A stretch of 64,000 nt of DNA from assembly GCA_913774355.1 (NCBI GenBank), contig CAJYGB010000013.1, forward strand, positions 1 through 64,000. Reading direction: 5' to 3'. The notes beneath the pieces were generated by a model. It was not told where the DNA came from. It searched no databases and saw only the letters and a list, made by a program, of their open reading frames with translations. This DNA is from an uncultured Chryseobacterium sp. (GTDB taxonomy: Bacteria; Bacteroidota; Bacteroidia; Flavobacteriales; Weeksellaceae). Numbering within the stretch: the first letter of the stretch is position 1; every line of letters begins with the position of its first letter. Positions 53,495 through 62,578 of the stretch are shown piece after piece. The translations under genes and the position numbers were made by a program.

Positions 53495-53536
53495 TTACGG
53501 GCTGGATGGAGAAAGCGGGAGACCGTAAGTTTTTTT
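53495..53536 (+). terminator. probable terminator of the ilv operon
   Basis: TTACGG pairs with CCGTAA across a 22-nt loop and is followed by a seven-T run. The remaining gap to 53856 holds the AACTTTGTCAAAGTT palindrome (53647-53661) and a CATCCTGAGCCTGTCAAAGG repeat near 53719. Confidence 0.5.
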
Positions 53537-53856
53537 AAGCTTAACTGCTTTGACAAACTCAGCTTGCAAATTAAGGAATGGTTAAACTAAAATCGATGCG
53601 TTTTAATTTCTATAAAAATTAAAACAACATATTGCATTTCAACTTTGTCAAAGTTTTTCAAAATCTATTTCAAATTAACAATTTATTAAAATTAAAACCA
53701 TTAGTATGAGCAATGTCATCCTGAGCCTGTCAAAGGATTGCGCAACACGATACATTGCTTATTTTTTATAAGATATGATGCAATGTCCACTTTATTTAAT
53801 TAATCACAATGACTTATGGTAAAGATCGATTTCACAAGTCCTGAATCGCTTTTCAC

Positions 53857-54624
53857 CTACATCTTTCGTCCATATATTAAAATTCTTTTAAAAGAATAAA
53901 TCGCCGGGAGCTTCGGAAACGCTTTTGCAATCCTCCTGTTGAATTCGGTGGTGAAAATGGTTTTCTGATCTTCGGTAAGCCTTTCCAGGTAAGGAATTAA
54001 TGCCGATCCTGAAATAAAATTAAACAGGGTTTTGTGCTCCTCTGCGATGAGGGGATATACTTTCTGAAATAAATTGAGTTCTCCGATGCCGTTATCAAAA
54101 AGGATCCGGGCGTATTCATCCAGGGTTAAAACCGGAGAATGGAGGTTCCAGCCATTCAATTGGCTGCTGAAAGGCTCTTCCGATGCGAGACCGGATAAAA
54201 TCTGATTCAGGACATTCCCTGGCTGATAGGGCATTTGCACCGCCAGCTGACCTCCCGGATTTAATTTTGAAATCAGTTTCGGGAATAATTCTTCATGACG
54301 GTCAGACCACTGCAATGCGGCATTGCTGAAGATGAGGTCCCAGCGTTCGTCACTTTCCAGAATTTCTTCCGTAGTCATTTGTTTAAAGTGAAGCCTTTCA
54401 TGCTGAAAATTCCCTGCTTTTTCGAGCATCTCCGGCGAAGAATCGATTCCGGTGAAATTTGATTCCGGAAATTTTTCGGCAAGAATGGCCGTTTGTTCAC
54501 CCGTCCCGCATCCCAGGTCGATCGCTTTCATCGATTGGTCATCCGCAATGAGATCTGCAAGATCAAAGAACGGCTGAAAACGGATATTTTTAAACTGGTT
54601 GTAAATCTCGGGATTCCACGGCAT
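53857..54624 (-). CDS. SAM-dependent methyltransferase, trans-aconitate methyltransferase-like
   Basis: 255 residues. A Rossmann class I methyltransferase with the SAM loop AIDLGCGTGEQTAILAEKF near residue 35, FTGIDSSPEMLEKA, WDLIFSNAALQWSDRHEELF and LNPGGQLAVQMPYQPGNVLN. The order and the ALQW signature match Tam, which methylates trans-aconitate in E. coli; the substrate here is unproven. It stands alone. Confidence 0.8.
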   Translation of the reverse strand: MPWNPEIYNQFKNIRFQPFFDLADLIADDQSMKAIDLGCGTGEQTAILAEKFPESNFTGIDSSPEMLEKAGNFQHERLHFKQMTTEEILESDERWDLIFSNAALQWSDRHEELFPKLISKLNPGGQLAVQMPYQPGNVLNQILSGLASEEPFSSQLNGWNLHSPVLTLDEYARILFDNGIGELNLFQKVYPLIAEEHKTLFNFISGSALIPYLERLTEDQKTIFTTEFNRRIAKAFPKLPAIYSFKRILIYGRKM

Positions 54625-54795
54625 GGCTGAATTATTTTGGCTGAATTAAGGTACGGATTTAAATGGAATAAAAAGTCCGGAATGTTTCCTGATTAATAAT
54701 TTAATTAGTTTAACGTGAATTTGATAATATGTAATTTGTTTCTAGTAATTAAAAAAATTAAAGAATAACAGGAATTTTAAATGAGATTGACTTAA

Positions 54796-54841
54796 AGAGA
54801 AACTTCCATCATCCAGCTTCCCTTCTTCCAGCCTTTTAAAC
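54796..54841 (-). repeat. interspersed repeat, family D
   Basis: The minus-strand reading GGCTGGAAGAAGGGAAGCTG and GATGATGGAAGTTTCTC matches copies at 57955-58030 and 61209-61272. The rest of 54625-54899 shows no gene. Confidence 0.45.
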
Positions 54842-54899
54842 CTTGTTTTTACGCCGGGTTCACGTTAATTTATAATGTTTAAGTATATTAAAAATGCCT

Positions 54900-55370
54900 T
54901 TACAAAATCTGCGAACTTTCCTTAATGCTGTTCATCACAAAAATACTTTTCGTCTGGCCGATGCCTTCGATTTCCGATAAAGTATTGACGAAAAATTCGT
55001 GGAATTTATCCATATTCGGGGCCAGTATTTTCAGCATGAAATCAAAATCTCCGCTGATATTGTAAAATTCCACCACTTCTTTCAGTTTACTTACTTCTGC
55101 GATGAAATGTCCTGCGGTTTTTTTGTTATGAACATTCAGGGCGATCATGCAGATCACCATCATTCCTTTATTTACCTTCTTCCGGTCGACTACCGCGGTG
55201 TATTCCCTGATGATGCCCAGCTTTTCCATTCTCTTGATCCGTTCATGGGTTGGAGTAGGGCTGAGGTTAATCCTTACGGCAATATCACGGACGCTCAGCT
55301 TTGCATCTTTCTGTAAAATCCGGAGTATGGAAAGGTCTTTTTCATCGACGGTATATTGTTCTGCGGCCAT
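54900..55370 (-). CDS. Lrp/AsnC-family transcription regulator
   Basis: 156 residues. N-terminal helix-turn-helix (DLSILRILQKDAKLSVRDIA, LSPTPTHERIKRMEKLGI) and a C-terminal RAM/ACT ligand domain (MVICMIALNVHNKKTAGHFI, FDFMLKILAPNMDKFHEFFV). Members respond to amino acids. It is divergent from the MFS exporter by 143 bp, so local control of that transporter is likely. Confidence 0.92.
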   Translation of the reverse strand: MAAEQYTVDEKDLSILRILQKDAKLSVRDIAVRINLSPTPTHERIKRMEKLGIIREYTAVVDRKKVNKGMMVICMIALNVHNKKTAGHFIAEVSKLKEVVEFYNISGDFDFMLKILAPNMDKFHEFFVNTLSEIEGIGQTKSIFVMNSIKESSQIL

Positions 55371-55488
55371 TTGTTCTGTTTATAAAGGTTAAAAGATCGA
55401 TAAAAGAGTATTTGTTCTTTTGATTTGATTTTAAATTTAAATTTGTTCCAAATTTAATATATAATTTTTACATACGTCCTGTTATTTT

Positions 55489-55496
55489 TAATTTTG
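55489..55496 (+). promoter_or_regulatory. -7 promoter element TAATTTTG before the MFS gene
   Basis: Exact TAnnTTTG, 17 bp before the ATG at 55514, in the shared gap with the Lrp-type regulator. No clear -33 TTG at the usual spacing. Confidence 0.5.
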
Positions 55497-55513
55497 CAGC
55501 ATAATTAAATAGT

Positions 55514-56896
55514 ATGGACAGGAAGAATTTATTATTGATGATCGCATCGGCAGGCACATTTGTGGAAGCATTGGATATTGCCATTATTAACTTAACGATT
55601 CCTTCCATCCAGGAGCAGTTTGGGATCACCACCGAAACCGTTCAGTGGCTGCAAACCCTTTACGTATTGTTTTTCGGAGGATTCCTGATTATCGGCGGAA
55701 AGTTATCCGACCAGGTCGGAAGCAGGAGGGTTTTTCTTTGTGGCTCCCTGATCTTTATGCTGACATCTTTAGGAGCCGGACTGTCCACAAGTTTCGGGAC
55801 ACTGGCGGTTTTCAGGGCATTGCAGGGATTGGGAGCGGCTTTCATCATGCCTTCGGCTATGTCGATCGTTACCCATACGTTTAGGGAAGAGCGGGAGCGG
55901 AGCCGTGCCGTCGGGATTTTCAGTTCTTTTGCGGCAATCGGTTCCGGAAGCGGACTGTCATTGGGAGGAATCATCAGCACGTATCTGAGCTGGCATTGGG
56001 TATTCTTGATCAATGTTCCTGTTTTACTGATCACTTTGATTTTTGCCTACCGGTATCTTCCCAAAGATAAAAAGGAGGTAACCCAAAAAACGGACCTGCT
56101 TTCAGGCGTATTGTTGGTGCTGGGACTGTTGGGACTTACTTATGGGACCCATGAGCTGATTCATATCAAAGAATATCCCTTTAGGGTGGCGGGTGCTTTA
56201 TTCCTGGCTGCCGTGTTGCTGGTGCTGGTCATGTACCGTCTGAAATCGACAGCGCAACCCCTGATCGACGTTAAAATATTCAGGCACCGTTCACTCATGG
56301 TTTCCAATTTTGCATTTGTCGCATTGGGTGCCTTTTTTATCGGATTCTTATTCCTGATTTCTCTGATGCTGCAGAAAGATATGAGCCACAGTGCGGCTTC
56401 GGCAGGTTTGATGCTGGTTCCTTTCAGCATCATGTCGGCACTGGTGGCGAAATTCATATTGCCTCATGTGGCCAAAAGGCTGAGTTCTGCACAGATGGGT
56501 ATTTTCGGATGGACCTTTATGCTGATTGGAGGAATTGTATTGATGATCTCCATACATTCCGGGCATCCGCTGCTACTGGTTTTAATGGGAGCGGCCTGCA
56601 TTTCAGGAATCGGAATGACCTTCTGTTTTACGGCATTATCCGTGCTGGGAATTCATGAGGTGGCTGCTGCAGATTATGGAGTAGCTTCCAGTCTGGGTTC
56701 TACCAGTTATTTTCTGGGGGCGGGCCTCGGATTGTCTTTCATGACGCTGATGAGCCAGGTTTTCCCTTCGGTGTTGGCTGTAGGCGATTTAAGCATCACG
56801 ATATTAATTGGCTATGCGGTTTTTGCGTTGAGCATGCTGTTTTACTTCATGATCAGAAGCCTTAGAAATGAACCGCGGGAAGTTGCTGTTTCTTAG
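55514..56896 (+). CDS. MFS transporter, DHA2 (EmrB/QacA-like) family
   Basis: 460 residues with 14 predicted membrane helices. Motif C-like and motif A-like parts are seen: IASAGTFVEALDIAIINLTI, GGKLSDQVGSRRVFLCGSLI and FSSFAAIGSGSGLSLGGIIS with WHWVFLINVPV. It is probably a proton-driven drug or metabolite exporter. It is divergent from an Lrp-family regulator, suggesting export of an amino acid or related compound (inference). Confidence 0.88.
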   Translation: MDRKNLLLMIASAGTFVEALDIAIINLTIPSIQEQFGITTETVQWLQTLYVLFFGGFLIIGGKLSDQVGSRRVFLCGSLIFMLTSLGAGLSTSFGTLAVFRALQGLGAAFIMPSAMSIVTHTFREERERSRAVGIFSSFAAIGSGSGLSLGGIISTYLSWHWVFLINVPVLLITLIFAYRYLPKDKKEVTQKTDLLSGVLLVLGLLGLTYGTHELIHIKEYPFRVAGALFLAAVLLVLVMYRLKSTAQPLIDVKIFRHRSLMVSNFAFVALGAFFIGFLFLISLMLQKDMSHSAASAGLMLVPFSIMSALVAKFILPHVAKRLSSAQMGIFGWTFMLIGGIVLMISIHSGHPLLLVLMGAACISGIGMTFCFTALSVLGIHEVAAADYGVASSLGSTSYFLGAGLGLSFMTLMSQVFPSVLAVGDLSITILIGYAVFALSMLFYFMIRSLRNEPREVAVS

Positions 56897-57134
56897 AGGA
56901 TGTTTAAATTTTTAAGTCAGAAATTTCCTTTATACCTCTTAATTTTATGACTTAAAATAAACTTTGTTAATTCTTCGCTCAGTATGATGATCCCAATGAT
57001 TTAAGTGAATAGTATTGAAGGTACAATATATTGATTTTTAACTAAATGAATTAATTTATTCATATTAAAAACAAACTCCAAATTTTAAAAAGGATCTCAG
57101 ACGAATTTTCCTTTAACTGAATTATATTGATAAA

Positions 57135-57163
57135 GGACCGGTGAAATGTACCGGTTCTTTTGT
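57135..57163 (+). terminator. hairpin-plus-T-run just before a start codon
   Basis: GGACCGGT pairs with ACCGGTTC around a 7-nt loop, followed by TTTTG. It is 238 bp after the MFS stop but only 12 bp before the ATG at 57176. The other 56897-57134 sequence is AT-rich without a gene. Confidence 0.5.
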
Positions 57164-57175
57164 TATTTTAGCGGG

Positions 57176-57922
57176 ATGAAAATACAGATCATCAGCGACC
57201 TTCACCAGGAATTCGGAATTACCGAACTGTCGTTTGACCGGTCGGATGTTGTTGTTTTGGCCGGTGATGTAAATCTGGGAATAAAGGGAATTGAATGGAT
57301 CAAAGTAAAGATCAGGGATAAACCGGTGATCTATGTTCTCGGAAACCACGAATACTACAAAGGTTCCTATCCGAAAACACTGCACAAGATAAAAGAAGCT
57401 GCCCGGGATTCCAATATTTTTGTACTCGAAAATGATTCCGTTGATATCGAGGGGATCCGTTATCACGGGGCAACGCTCTGGACTGATTTTTCCATTTTCG
57501 GGGATCCGCGGTATTACGGATTTGTCTGCCAGAACGGGATGAACGATTATAAGCAGATCCGGCGCGATCCGTCCTATTCAAAAATGCGATCCATCGATAT
57601 TTTTAAGATTCATCAGTTTTCAAAATTATGGCTGAAAGAAAGCCTGGAGAATTCAAAAGACATGAAAAATATCGTGGTGACTCATCATGCACCCAGCATT
57701 CAGTCGGTTCCGGAACATTTTAAAGAAGATCCGCTTAGTTCAGCTTATGCTTCGGATCTTGAGGGTTTTATTCTGGAGTACCAGCCGCTGTACTGGATCC
57801 ACGGCCATATCCATACGCCGAAACGGTATACAATAGGAGAGACGGAAGTTATCTGCAATCCGCATGGCTATATCAGTGAAAAGTATAATAGCTATGAAAA
57901 GGAGTTGATGGTGGAGATTTAA
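57176..57922 (+). CDS. metallophosphoesterase
   Basis: 248 residues from the ATG at 57176; an in-frame ATG at 57146 lies within the hairpin and is unlikely. The calcineurin-like fold is shown by IISDLHQEFG, VVVLAGDVNLG, VLGNHEYYKGSYPKT, VVTHHAPSIQSVPEHF and WIHGHIHTP, all metal-ligand motifs present. Substrate unknown. Cytoplasmic, no signal peptide. Confidence 0.9.
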   Translation: MKIQIISDLHQEFGITELSFDRSDVVVLAGDVNLGIKGIEWIKVKIRDKPVIYVLGNHEYYKGSYPKTLHKIKEAARDSNIFVLENDSVDIEGIRYHGATLWTDFSIFGDPRYYGFVCQNGMNDYKQIRRDPSYSKMRSIDIFKIHQFSKLWLKESLENSKDMKNIVVTHHAPSIQSVPEHFKEDPLSSAYASDLEGFILEYQPLYWIHGHIHTPKRYTIGETEVICNPHGYISEKYNSYEKELMVEI

Positions 57923-57954
57923 AACGAATTAATGTGGAGTCTAAGTAAAAACAA

Positions 57955-58030
57955 GGTTTAAAGGGCTGGAAGAAGGAAGCTGGATGCCGGAAGTTTCTGC
58001 TGTCGATATATTGCTGGCGGTCCTATATAT
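57955..58030 (+). repeat. interspersed repeat, family D
   Basis: Reads GGGCTGGAAGAAGGAAGCTG, GATGCCGGAAGTTTCTGCTG, then TCGATATATTGCTGGCGGTC. Matching copies are at 61209-61272 and, inverted, at 6412-6457 and 54796-54841. Confidence 0.5.
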
Positions 58031-58163
58031 TAAATGATATTGTTTGTGTGCTGTTAAGAGAGAACTATATCTAAAATCAGGACCATATTTCTGCTTTTTT
58101 TATTTTTAAGTCACTGAAAACAAATTATATAGTGTAGAATTTATATTGATTTAATCTGATTAT

Positions 58164-58769
58164 ATGTTGAAACCGGAAAAGACAACAAGGCAAGCATTCG
58201 ATTATTTAGATCAGGCTTATGAAATTATTTTCGCTTACAGCCATGATTATGAAAAGGCAAACCCAAAATTAACCGATCTCCTGAATCGTGCTGAAAATGA
58301 GAAATTTGTAAAAAATTCTGCTTATTATCAGTTAATGGGAACTTTGGCCTATTTCATCTGTAAATCGAAGGTGAAAAATACCCCTTATCAGAATCTGCTT
58401 CCCGGGAATCCTGTGGTGGAGAATCCTTTTAAATGGTCGCTGGACATTGATACATATAATCCCCCTTTACAGTATCTGTATGGTCTGTATCTTTACGATA
58501 CGGGAAAATTTTTAAAAGCAGAATCTATGTTTTCGGAAATTGACATCCGGTATTTTCAGGATCTGAAATTGAATGACAGGGCAATCAAAATCAAAGAGCT
58601 GATCCTTTGCTGTAAAATATTTTTGGATGAGATCTCCGAAGATGAGATTGTAAAATTTATTGGAGAGACAGCGGATCAGGAAGGAGATCACCTGTGGGAT
58701 CTGGTTGAAACATTGAAATTGAATGCTAAGCATTATACCGAAAGGATTCGTTCTGCATTAAAGGAATAA
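58164..58769 (+). CDS. hypothetical helical-repeat protein
   Basis: 201 residues, family not recognised. It is mainly alpha-helical with a possible TPR-like pair near residues 85-120 (NPPLQYLYGLYLYDTGKFLK then AESMFSEID), which suggests protein-protein contact. No signal peptide or membrane segment. Single gene, convergent with the GH3 glucosidase. Codon use is like its neighbours, so it looks genuine. Confidence 0.55.
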   Translation: MLKPEKTTRQAFDYLDQAYEIIFAYSHDYEKANPKLTDLLNRAENEKFVKNSAYYQLMGTLAYFICKSKVKNTPYQNLLPGNPVVENPFKWSLDIDTYNPPLQYLYGLYLYDTGKFLKAESMFSEIDIRYFQDLKLNDRAIKIKELILCCKIFLDEISEDEIVKFIGETADQEGDHLWDLVETLKLNAKHYTERIRSALKE

Positions 58770-58770
58770 A

Positions 58771-58796
58771 AATACCCGGGCCAAAGCCCGGGTATT
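58771..58796 (-). terminator. strong terminator between convergent genes
   Basis: A perfect 11-bp stem AATACCCGGGC / GCCCGGGTATT with a 4-nt loop. On the minus strand it is followed by TTTATTCC, so it mainly serves the GH3 gene; on the plus strand the T run is weak. Confidence 0.8.
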
Positions 58797-58824
58797 CACG
58801 TTTTAGAAATATATATAAGTAAAA

Positions 58825-61086
58825 TTACTTCAGGGTAAACTTCACCTTGGTTTTGATGGCATCGGAAGAATTTCCGATCTGCGCTTCAAAATCTCCGGGT
58901 TCGGCAACCCAGTCGTGTTTTTGGGCATCGAAGAAACTCAGGGCCGTTTTATCAATGGTAAAGGTAACTTCCTTCTGTTCGCCGGGGTTCAGATATACTT
59001 TTTCAAAGCCTTTCAGTTCTTTAGCCGGTCTTTCCACGGAAGATTTCAGATCCGAAATGTAAAGCTGAGCTACTTCTGCGCCGGCCTTTTTTCCGGTATT
59101 TTTAACGGAAACCGTGAAGGTAATCGTATCGTCCTGAGACATCGTTGCTTTATCGGCTTTAGCCTTTCCGAATTCAAAAGTCGTATAGCTTAATCCGTGC
59201 CCAAAACTGAATAAAGGTTTGATTTTCTTGGTATCGTGCCATCTGTAGCCTACAAAAATCCCTTCGTTATAGGTAATATTGATCGGATTTTTCTGGTCTT
59301 TGCCTTTATCTGCCGCCAGTTCTTCTTTATTCCCGGGATATTCTCCCAGCTGATGGGCAGAATTATCTTCTAATCGCACCGGGAAAGTGAACGGCAGTTT
59401 ACCCGACGGATTTGCATCGCCGGCAAGGATCGAAGCAATGGAATTCCCGGCTTCGGAACCCAGATACCAAGCCTGAACAACCGTAGGAACTTCCTTGATC
59501 CATGGCATAGCCACTGCATTTCCGGAAATCAATACCACAGCCAGGTTTTTATTGGCTTTGGCAAGAGCGGAAATTACATGATCCTGATTATAAGGTAACC
59601 CGTAGCTTTTACGGTCGTTCCCTTCACTATCCTGGAAATCTGCTTTGTTCAGGCCGCCGATGAAAATGACGTAGTCTGAATTTTGTGCCAATTCTACCGC
59701 TTCATTCAGGAGTTCCTGTGGAGAACGGGTGTCTTTCAGGTCCTGTCCGGATTTTACGCCATTGTATTCGCCGCCGATATCCCCGACATAACCTCTCGCA
59801 TACTGCACCTGCGACTGTTTCCCGAATCGTGCCTTAATTCCATCCAAAGGAAGGGTTTCGTATTTCACTTTCAATGACGAAGAACCGCCGCCAACGGTCA
59901 TGATCTTAATAGCATTTTCACCGATTACGGCAATTTTTTTGGCTTTATTGATATCAATCGGAAGCACATTCCCCTGGTTTTTCAACAGAACGATTCCTTC
60001 TTCCCCGATTTCTTTGGCAACGGCTTTATGCTCTTCCGAAGCAATATTCCCGAAAGGCTTGTTCCGGTTCATCGTTGTCTTGTAGGCTAAATTTAAAAGT
60101 CTTGAAACTTTATCGTCAAGCTCTTTTGTTCCCACTTTTCCGGATTTAATTAAATCCAGATAAGGTTTTGCCAGATAATAATTGTCGTAAGCATTTTTCG
60201 TTCCGGCCGAAAGCCCATTGGTCCAACTTCCGAATTCAAGATCCAGCCCATTGTGGATGGCCTGCTCGGTATTGTTTACAGCGCCCCAGTCGGAAACCAC
60301 CACGCCTTTGTATTTCCATTCGCCTTTTAAAATGTTATTCAAGAGATATTGATTCTGGCTGGAATATTGGCCTTTGTACATATCATATGCGCCCATGATC
60401 GTCCATGAATCACCTTCCGTTACGGCTGCTTTGAAAGCCGGCAGATAAATTTCATAGAGTGTCCGGTCGTCTACTTTTACATTGCTCGTATGACGGAACA
60501 TTTCCTGGTTGTTCAGGGCAAAATGTTTTACAGAAGTGGCCACACCGTTAGACTGTACTCCTTTGATGTAAGGCACCACCATTTTTGAGGTCAGATAAGG
60601 ATCTTCGCCCATATATTCAAAATTCCGGCCGTTCAGGGGAGTCCTGTAAATATTAACGCCCGGCCCTAAAAGAATGTCTTTTTTACGGTAGCGTGCTTCT
60701 TCACCGAGCGCTTTCCCGTAATTCCAGGACATTTTTTTGTTCCAGGTTGCCGAAAGGGCAGTAAGGGCAGGGTAGGCAATAATGGAATCGTTGGTCCATC
60801 CCGCCTGGTTCCATTCATCCCACATTACTTCAGGACGGACGCCGTGCGGGCCGTCGGTCGTCCAGAATTCAGGAATTCCCAGTCTCGGAACGCCGGGTGA
60901 ACTGAATTTTGACTGGGCATGAAGCATTGCCACTTTTTCTTCCAGCGTCATTCTTGAAAGTGCGTCCTGCACACGCTGTTCCACAGGTTTTGATTCATCC
61001 AGATATACCGGAAGCGAGGTATTTTGAGCCATATAAGAAGCCGAAATAAGAGTGAATAAGCTTACAATGGCGGTTTTCTTTAACAT
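58825..61086 (-). CDS. bglX: GH3 beta-glucosidase, BglX-like
   Basis: 753 residues. Signal peptide at 1-20 (MLKKTAIVSLFTLISASYMA). The GH3 N-terminal TIM-barrel domain holds the nucleophile Asp in GVVVSDWGAVNN at about residue 266, the C-terminal alpha/beta sandwich begins near 375 (EGIVLLKNQGNVLPID), and a fibronectin-III-like domain covers 650-740 (FTVSVKNTGKKAGAEVAQLY). It cleaves beta-linked glucosides in the periplasm. No susC/susD pair is adjacent, so it appears to work outside a polysaccharide locus. Confidence 0.92.
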   Translation of the reverse strand: MLKKTAIVSLFTLISASYMAQNTSLPVYLDESKPVEQRVQDALSRMTLEEKVAMLHAQSKFSSPGVPRLGIPEFWTTDGPHGVRPEVMWDEWNQAGWTNDSIIAYPALTALSATWNKKMSWNYGKALGEEARYRKKDILLGPGVNIYRTPLNGRNFEYMGEDPYLTSKMVVPYIKGVQSNGVATSVKHFALNNQEMFRHTSNVKVDDRTLYEIYLPAFKAAVTEGDSWTIMGAYDMYKGQYSSQNQYLLNNILKGEWKYKGVVVSDWGAVNNTEQAIHNGLDLEFGSWTNGLSAGTKNAYDNYYLAKPYLDLIKSGKVGTKELDDKVSRLLNLAYKTTMNRNKPFGNIASEEHKAVAKEIGEEGIVLLKNQGNVLPIDINKAKKIAVIGENAIKIMTVGGGSSSLKVKYETLPLDGIKARFGKQSQVQYARGYVGDIGGEYNGVKSGQDLKDTRSPQELLNEAVELAQNSDYVIFIGGLNKADFQDSEGNDRKSYGLPYNQDHVISALAKANKNLAVVLISGNAVAMPWIKEVPTVVQAWYLGSEAGNSIASILAGDANPSGKLPFTFPVRLEDNSAHQLGEYPGNKEELAADKGKDQKNPINITYNEGIFVGYRWHDTKKIKPLFSFGHGLSYTTFEFGKAKADKATMSQDDTITFTVSVKNTGKKAGAEVAQLYISDLKSSVERPAKELKGFEKVYLNPGEQKEVTFTIDKTALSFFDAQKHDWVAEPGDFEAQIGNSSDAIKTKVKFTLK

Positions 61087-61208
61087 AAAAAGCCTTTTTT
61101 GATTGGTAACAAAAATAGCAAAAATATTTATAGTCTCAAATTGAGAAAATAAATATTTATGTTAAATGGTTATTAATGACCAGCTTTTTTTCTGAAAAAA
61201 AAGCAACT

Positions 61209-61272
61209 TAAAAGCCTGAAGATGGAACATGGATGTTTCTTCTATCAACATCTTGCTACCGGTCCTGCATAC
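61209..61272 (+). repeat. interspersed repeat, family D
   Basis: Reads AAAGCCTGAAGATGGAACAT, GGATGTTTCTTCTATCAACA, TCTTGCTACCGGTCCTGCAT. It is the second full-length copy of the 57955-58030 unit. The rest of 61087-61518 has only a TTAACCCC...GGGGTTAA hairpin at 61359-61386. Confidence 0.5.
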
Positions 61273-61518
61273 AAAAAAATATAATACCGCAGGAGCATCT
61301 GAACAATAACCCGGGTTTAATAATTATTCCTGCAAGGCTTGATTTTATCTGTAAATAATTTAACCCCAGACGACGCCCGGGGTTAATACCACCGGACGCG
61401 CTCTTTATCGGGTTTAAAATATTGACAATGATTTAAAAACCATCGAATTCACGTCAAATTGTTAATTTTAACTTGAAAGAATTGACAAGCAAAGGGGATT
61501 GACCATTCACCAGCGACA

Positions 61519-62331
61519 TTATTTCCATCCTTTAACCGCACCGCCTTTGAAAATCTCTTCCGCTTTTCTCGCCACTTCATCCGATTCGTAGGCTTTTACG
61601 AAATTTTTCACTTTTTCCGAGGTTTTGTTATCTTCTCTGGAAACGATTACATTCATATAAGGAGAATATTTATCTTCCCTGAAGATTCCCTGTTTCTCGG
61701 CATCCAGTCCGGCCTGGGCAGCGAAATTATTGTTGATGATGGCAATAACAACTTCTTTATCATCCAATACCCTCGGCAATTGCGGAGCCTCGATTTCAAG
61801 GATTTTCAGCTGCTTCGGGTTCTCGGCGATATCCGTTACCTTTGGAAGCAGGCCGATGCCGTCTTTTAATTTCAGTAAACCGTTTTTCTGCAGTAGAAGC
61901 AGGGAACGTCCGCCATTGGTAGGATCATTGGGGATCACAACCGTGCTTCCGTTTTGCAATTCGCTGATGTTTCTGATCTTCTTTGAATAAGCTACGATAG
62001 GGTAAACAAAAGTATTCCCCACTACCGCAAGCTTATAGCTCCGCTGCTTGGACTGCTCCGTTAAATAAGGTACATGCTGAAAGGCATTCGCATCAATATC
62101 GCCGTTATTCAGGGCTTCGTTGGGAACCACATAGTCGTTAAAGGACACCAGCTCCACATCAAGGTTATATTTTTCTTTAGCTACTTTCTTAGCCGCTTCG
62201 GCAATTTCCTGTTCCGGTCCGGAAGTAATCCCGACACGGATCAAATTGGGATTGTCCTTCTTTGAAGAATTGCAGGAAGTTAACAGAAAAAGAACAACTG
62301 TTACAAAACTTAAAATCTTTATTTTTTTCAT
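61519..62331 (-). CDS. metQ: methionine ABC transporter lipoprotein MetQ
   Basis: 270 residues. Lipobox LLTSC with the lipidated Cys at 20. The NlpA/MetQ fold is shown by IRVGITSGPEQEIAEAAKKV, FQHVPYLTEQSKQRSYKLAV, SELQNGSTVVIPNDPTNGGR and FAAQAGLDAEKQGIFREDKY. It binds methionine for the MetN/MetI importer encoded upstream on the same strand, 247 bp away. Confidence 0.93.
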   Translation of the reverse strand: MKKIKILSFVTVVLFLLTSCNSSKKDNPNLIRVGITSGPEQEIAEAAKKVAKEKYNLDVELVSFNDYVVPNEALNNGDIDANAFQHVPYLTEQSKQRSYKLAVVGNTFVYPIVAYSKKIRNISELQNGSTVVIPNDPTNGGRSLLLLQKNGLLKLKDGIGLLPKVTDIAENPKQLKILEIEAPQLPRVLDDKEVVIAIINNNFAAQAGLDAEKQGIFREDKYSPYMNVIVSREDNKTSEKVKNFVKAYESDEVARKAEEIFKGGAVKGWK

Positions 62332-62512
62332 TGTTAATTATTTTCATTTAAAAAACGGCGAAAAGGAATAGGTATCTTTAATAGACTAATAAAATATGGC
62401 TTTTACCTGCAGGCTTCCTTTCCGCCGATCGATGGCCGGATCTCCAAACCACCACACGAGTTCCCATTCACACTATATTAAAATCACTTAATACCATCAC
62501 TTATAATCCTTG

Positions 62513-62570
62513 GTCTCATACTCTCTTACCCACATACTCTCACACTTACACTCTCACTCTCATACTCTCC
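62513..62570. repeat. CTCTCA-rich simple repeat
   Basis: Between metI and metQ the plus strand shows imperfect repeats of CTCTCA and ACTCTC for about 58 bp (for example ACACTCTCACTCTCATACTC). It starts 8 bp after the metI stop. No gene is found in the 247-bp gap. Confidence 0.6.
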
Positions 62571-62578
62571 AACCCCAT

